64,000 bases of DNA from Anaerolineales bacterium. Its GTDB lineage: Bacteria; Chloroflexota; Anaerolineae; Anaerolineales; UBA11579. The DNA lies in assembly GCA_019637675.1 (NCBI GenBank), contig JAHBVE010000001.1, positions 682,001-746,000 of the forward strand, written 5' to 3'. The translations under genes were made by a program, and so were the position numbers. This document shows positions 62,210 to 64,000 of the stretch, one piece after another. Each line of letters starts with the position of its first letter. Position 1 is the first letter of the stretch. The notes below the pieces were generated by a model. That model ran no database searches, had not been told where the DNA came from, and worked only from the letters and a program-made list of their open reading frames with translations.

Positions 62210-64000
62210 CTAGCGCACCAGCATGCGGCTTACCACCACCGCTTCGGTGGGGGTGGCGCCGGCAATCTCTTTGCCGGCCATGCCTTGATACACCAGGATC
62301 TTGCTGCCTTCTTTGGTGAACTTCTTGTTCACCAAAGCTTGCCCGGTCAGCGTGCCTTCGCTATCCAGCGAGCAGCTGGTGACCTCGCCGATGCGCTTGC
62401 CGTCGGCGTCCGTGACCGGGTCGCCCTGGTGAGCGATGCGCACGCCCTGCGGCAAGCGGAAGCGGGCCACTTCGCGTTTGCGCTCTGCTTCCTGCTCCAG
62501 GAAGACGTCACGACCCACGAACCACGGCTTGTAGGTCTTGACGAAGGCGCGGAAGCCGGAGTGGCCCACGCCCAGGTTGAGCGGGCCGGCCAGCTCATGC
62601 CCATACAGGGGCAGGCCGGCTTCGATGCGCAGCGAGTCGCGGGCCGCCAAGCCGCACGGCTTGAGGCCGTGCTTGGCGCCGGCGGCCAGCAGTGCATCCC
62701 ACAAGGCCAAAGCCTTGTCGGGATGCACGAACAGCTCGAACGAGACTGGCTCACCGGTGTAACCGGTGCGCGAGAGGATGAGGTCAAAGCCGCCCAGTTT
62801 CACTTTGGCGACGCCGAAGCGTTTGAGCTTGCGGATGGTTTGCTTGTCGGCCGCATTGGCGCCCAATGCCAGCAAGACCTTGCGAGACTTGGGGCCTTGC
62901 AGCGCCAGGTCCACGCGCTGGTCCTTGCCGCTGCTGGCGTCGCGCAGGTTGCGCAGCCGGGCGCCGCGGCCCAGCACCAGGGCGCCGGGCTGCTGCGCGT
63001 CCACCAGCACCGCGCCGGCTTGCACCGCGGTGAGCCAGGCCCAGTTCTTGTCGTCGTTGGCGGCGTTCACTACCACCAGGTAATGCTGCTCAGCCATGCG
63101 ATAAACGATCAGGTCATCCAGCACATTGGCGTCGGCATCCATGAAATGGGTGTAGATCGACATACCCACGGGCAGGCTGGCAATGTCGTTGCCGCACACC
63201 GAGTCGAGGAAGCTGGCCGCCTGCAGGCCGCTCACATCGTATACGCCCATGTGGGTGACATCGAACAGGCCGGCGGCCGTGCGCACGGCGGCATGCTCCT
63301 CACGCACGGAGCTGTAGCGCAGCGGCATGTCCCAGCCGGCGAACGGAACGATCTTGGCGCCCAGCGCCACATGCGCATCGTACAAGCCCGTGCGTTTGAT
63401 GGCTGCCTCGGCAGGCTCATGCCAATCGAACTTGGGCAACGCCTTGGCTTTGGACTTGCCAATGCCGAAGTAGAACGGCTTGTCGGCTGGGGCGGCTTTG
63501 CCCGCTGGCGCAGCCAGCTTGAGCTTGGACTCGCGCACGGTCACCGGGCCGGGCGCCTTGCGCTGGAGATCGGCCGGGTCGATGGTCACATACCCATCCG
63601 AGAGGGCGCGCAGCCAGGCGGTCGCCAGCCCAAACTGAGCCCGTTTCACGCCTAGCAGGTAGCCGCCGCCTGGCAGGGCTTTGATGCTGCCATGTACATC
63701 GCCCTTGGGTGTGTGCATCAAGCAGGCGGCGCCTTTGCCGGCGGATTCGATATCGCTGGCGATGGCCATGTTGAGTAGGACCGTGGCTTGCGGGCCGTGT
63801 ACCTCAATGCCGATCCATGCGCCTTTGGCTTTGGGCTTGTCGTCTATATAGTAGAAGTGCGGATAGCCACTCGAGGTGGCTTTGAAATCGATGCCGGCTT
63901 TCTCCGCCAAGGCGCGGGTGCGCAGCTTGGCATCCTCCAGCACGGCGAAGTCCACCTTGGCGCGCTGGCTCAGGCTGGTCTCGCTGCGGTCACGGTAGGG
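62210..64000 (-). CDS. gcvT: glycine cleavage T protein (aminomethyltransferase) with an N-terminal extension, 5' end outside the window
   Basis: From about residue 190 of the visible part this is GcvT: GLYDAHVALGAKIVPFAGWDMPLRYSSVREEHAAVRTAAGLFDVTHMG, then LDDLIVYRM, SRTGYTGE and CGLAARDSLRIEAGLPLYGHEL. It transfers the aminomethyl group of glycine to tetrahydrofolate. Upstream are at least 170 more residues (VDFAVLEDAKLRTRALAEKAGID ... GYLLGVKRAQFGLATAWLRALSDGYV) that are not GcvT core; the frame runs open to the window edge. A GTG at 63955 could start it, but a longer fusion is more likely. Confidence 0.88.
   Translation of the reverse strand, partial: PYRDRSETSLSQRAKVDFAVLEDAKLRTRALAEKAGIDFKATSSGYPHFYYIDDKPKAKGAWIGIEVHGPQATVLLNMAIASDIESAGKGAACLMHTPKGDVHGSIKALPGGGYLLGVKRAQFGLATAWLRALSDGYVTIDPADLQRKAPGPVTVRESKLKLAAPAGKAAPADKPFYFGIGKSKAKALPKFDWHEPAEAAIKRTGLYDAHVALGAKIVPFAGWDMPLRYSSVREEHAAVRTAAGLFDVTHMGVYDVSGLQAASFLDSVCGNDIASLPVGMSIYTHFMDADANVLDDLIVYRMAEQHYLVVVNAANDDKNWAWLTAVQAGAVLVDAQQPGALVLGRGARLRNLRDASSGKDQRVDLALQGPKSRKVLLALGANAADKQTIRKLKRFGVAKVKLGGFDLILSRTGYTGEPVSFELFVHPDKALALWDALLAAGAKHGLKPCGLAARDSLRIEAGLPLYGHELAGPLNLGVGHSGFRAFVKTYKPWFVGRDVFLEQEAERKREVARFRLPQGVRIAHQGDPVTDADGKRIGEVTSCSLDSEGTLTGQALVNKKFTKEGSKILVYQGMAGKEIAGATPTEAVVVSRMLVR

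Overview
The window is about 64 kb of high-GC bacterial chromosome. The gene order (spc/alpha ribosomal operon, recA-recX-rny, an mraZ-to-ftsZ division and cell-wall cluster, class II nrdJ with nrdR) and the many small lipoproteins suggest a Chloroflexota bacterium, most likely class Anaerolineae. This is inferred from gene content and protein style, not from a tree.

Region 1 (1-9,623, + strand): the end of the spc operon and the alpha operon: rpsH(partial)-rplF-rplR-rpsE-rpmD-rplO-secY-adk-map, an internal promoter, then rpmJ-rpsM-rpsK-rpoA-rplQ-truA-rplM-rpsI and a strong terminator. infA and rpsD are missing from their usual slots.

Region 2 (9,624-31,700): mixed housekeeping and accessory genes on both strands: mazG; a short UvrA-like ATPase without the UvrB-binding domain; two DUF1801-type proteins; an ArsR/AHSA1 pair with a clear operator; a tryptophanase-DUF1684-HD operon; MBL-fold and DinB-like proteins; rny, recX and recA; malic enzyme; a probable protein-deglycation pair (LMW-PTP and fructosamine kinase); and a GNAT/polysaccharide deacetylase pair. 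Dispersed inverted repeats fill several of the gaps.

Region 3 (31,700-49,340, + strand): a tightly packed dcw cluster: mraZ-rsmH-ftsL-ftsI-murF-mraY-murD-ftsW-murG-(CvpA-like)-murC-(58-aa protein)-murB-ddl-ftsQ-ftsA-ftsZ. It is preceded by a textbook array of MraZ boxes (GTGG every 10 bp). murE is absent, and two uncharacterised genes are embedded in it.

Region 4 (49,340-64,000): a membrane zinc-ribbon protein; nrdR and nrdJ behind paired NrdR-like boxes; an AT-rich ApeA-like HEPN gene, a probable abortive-infection anti-phage ribonuclease acquired by transfer, with a decayed CAT-anticodon tRNA gene about 1.1 kb beyond it; lipoproteins; a deoxynucleoside kinase; an M1 peptidase; a Gdx/SugE guanidinium exporter behind a guanidine-III (ykkC-III) riboswitch; and an N-terminally extended glycine-cleavage T protein running off the window edge.

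The best candidates for unusual biology are the ApeA-like gene and its surroundings, the guanidine-III riboswitch with its SD-trapping hairpin, the two embedded dcw genes, and the palindromic operators at 15.2 and 20.7 kb.
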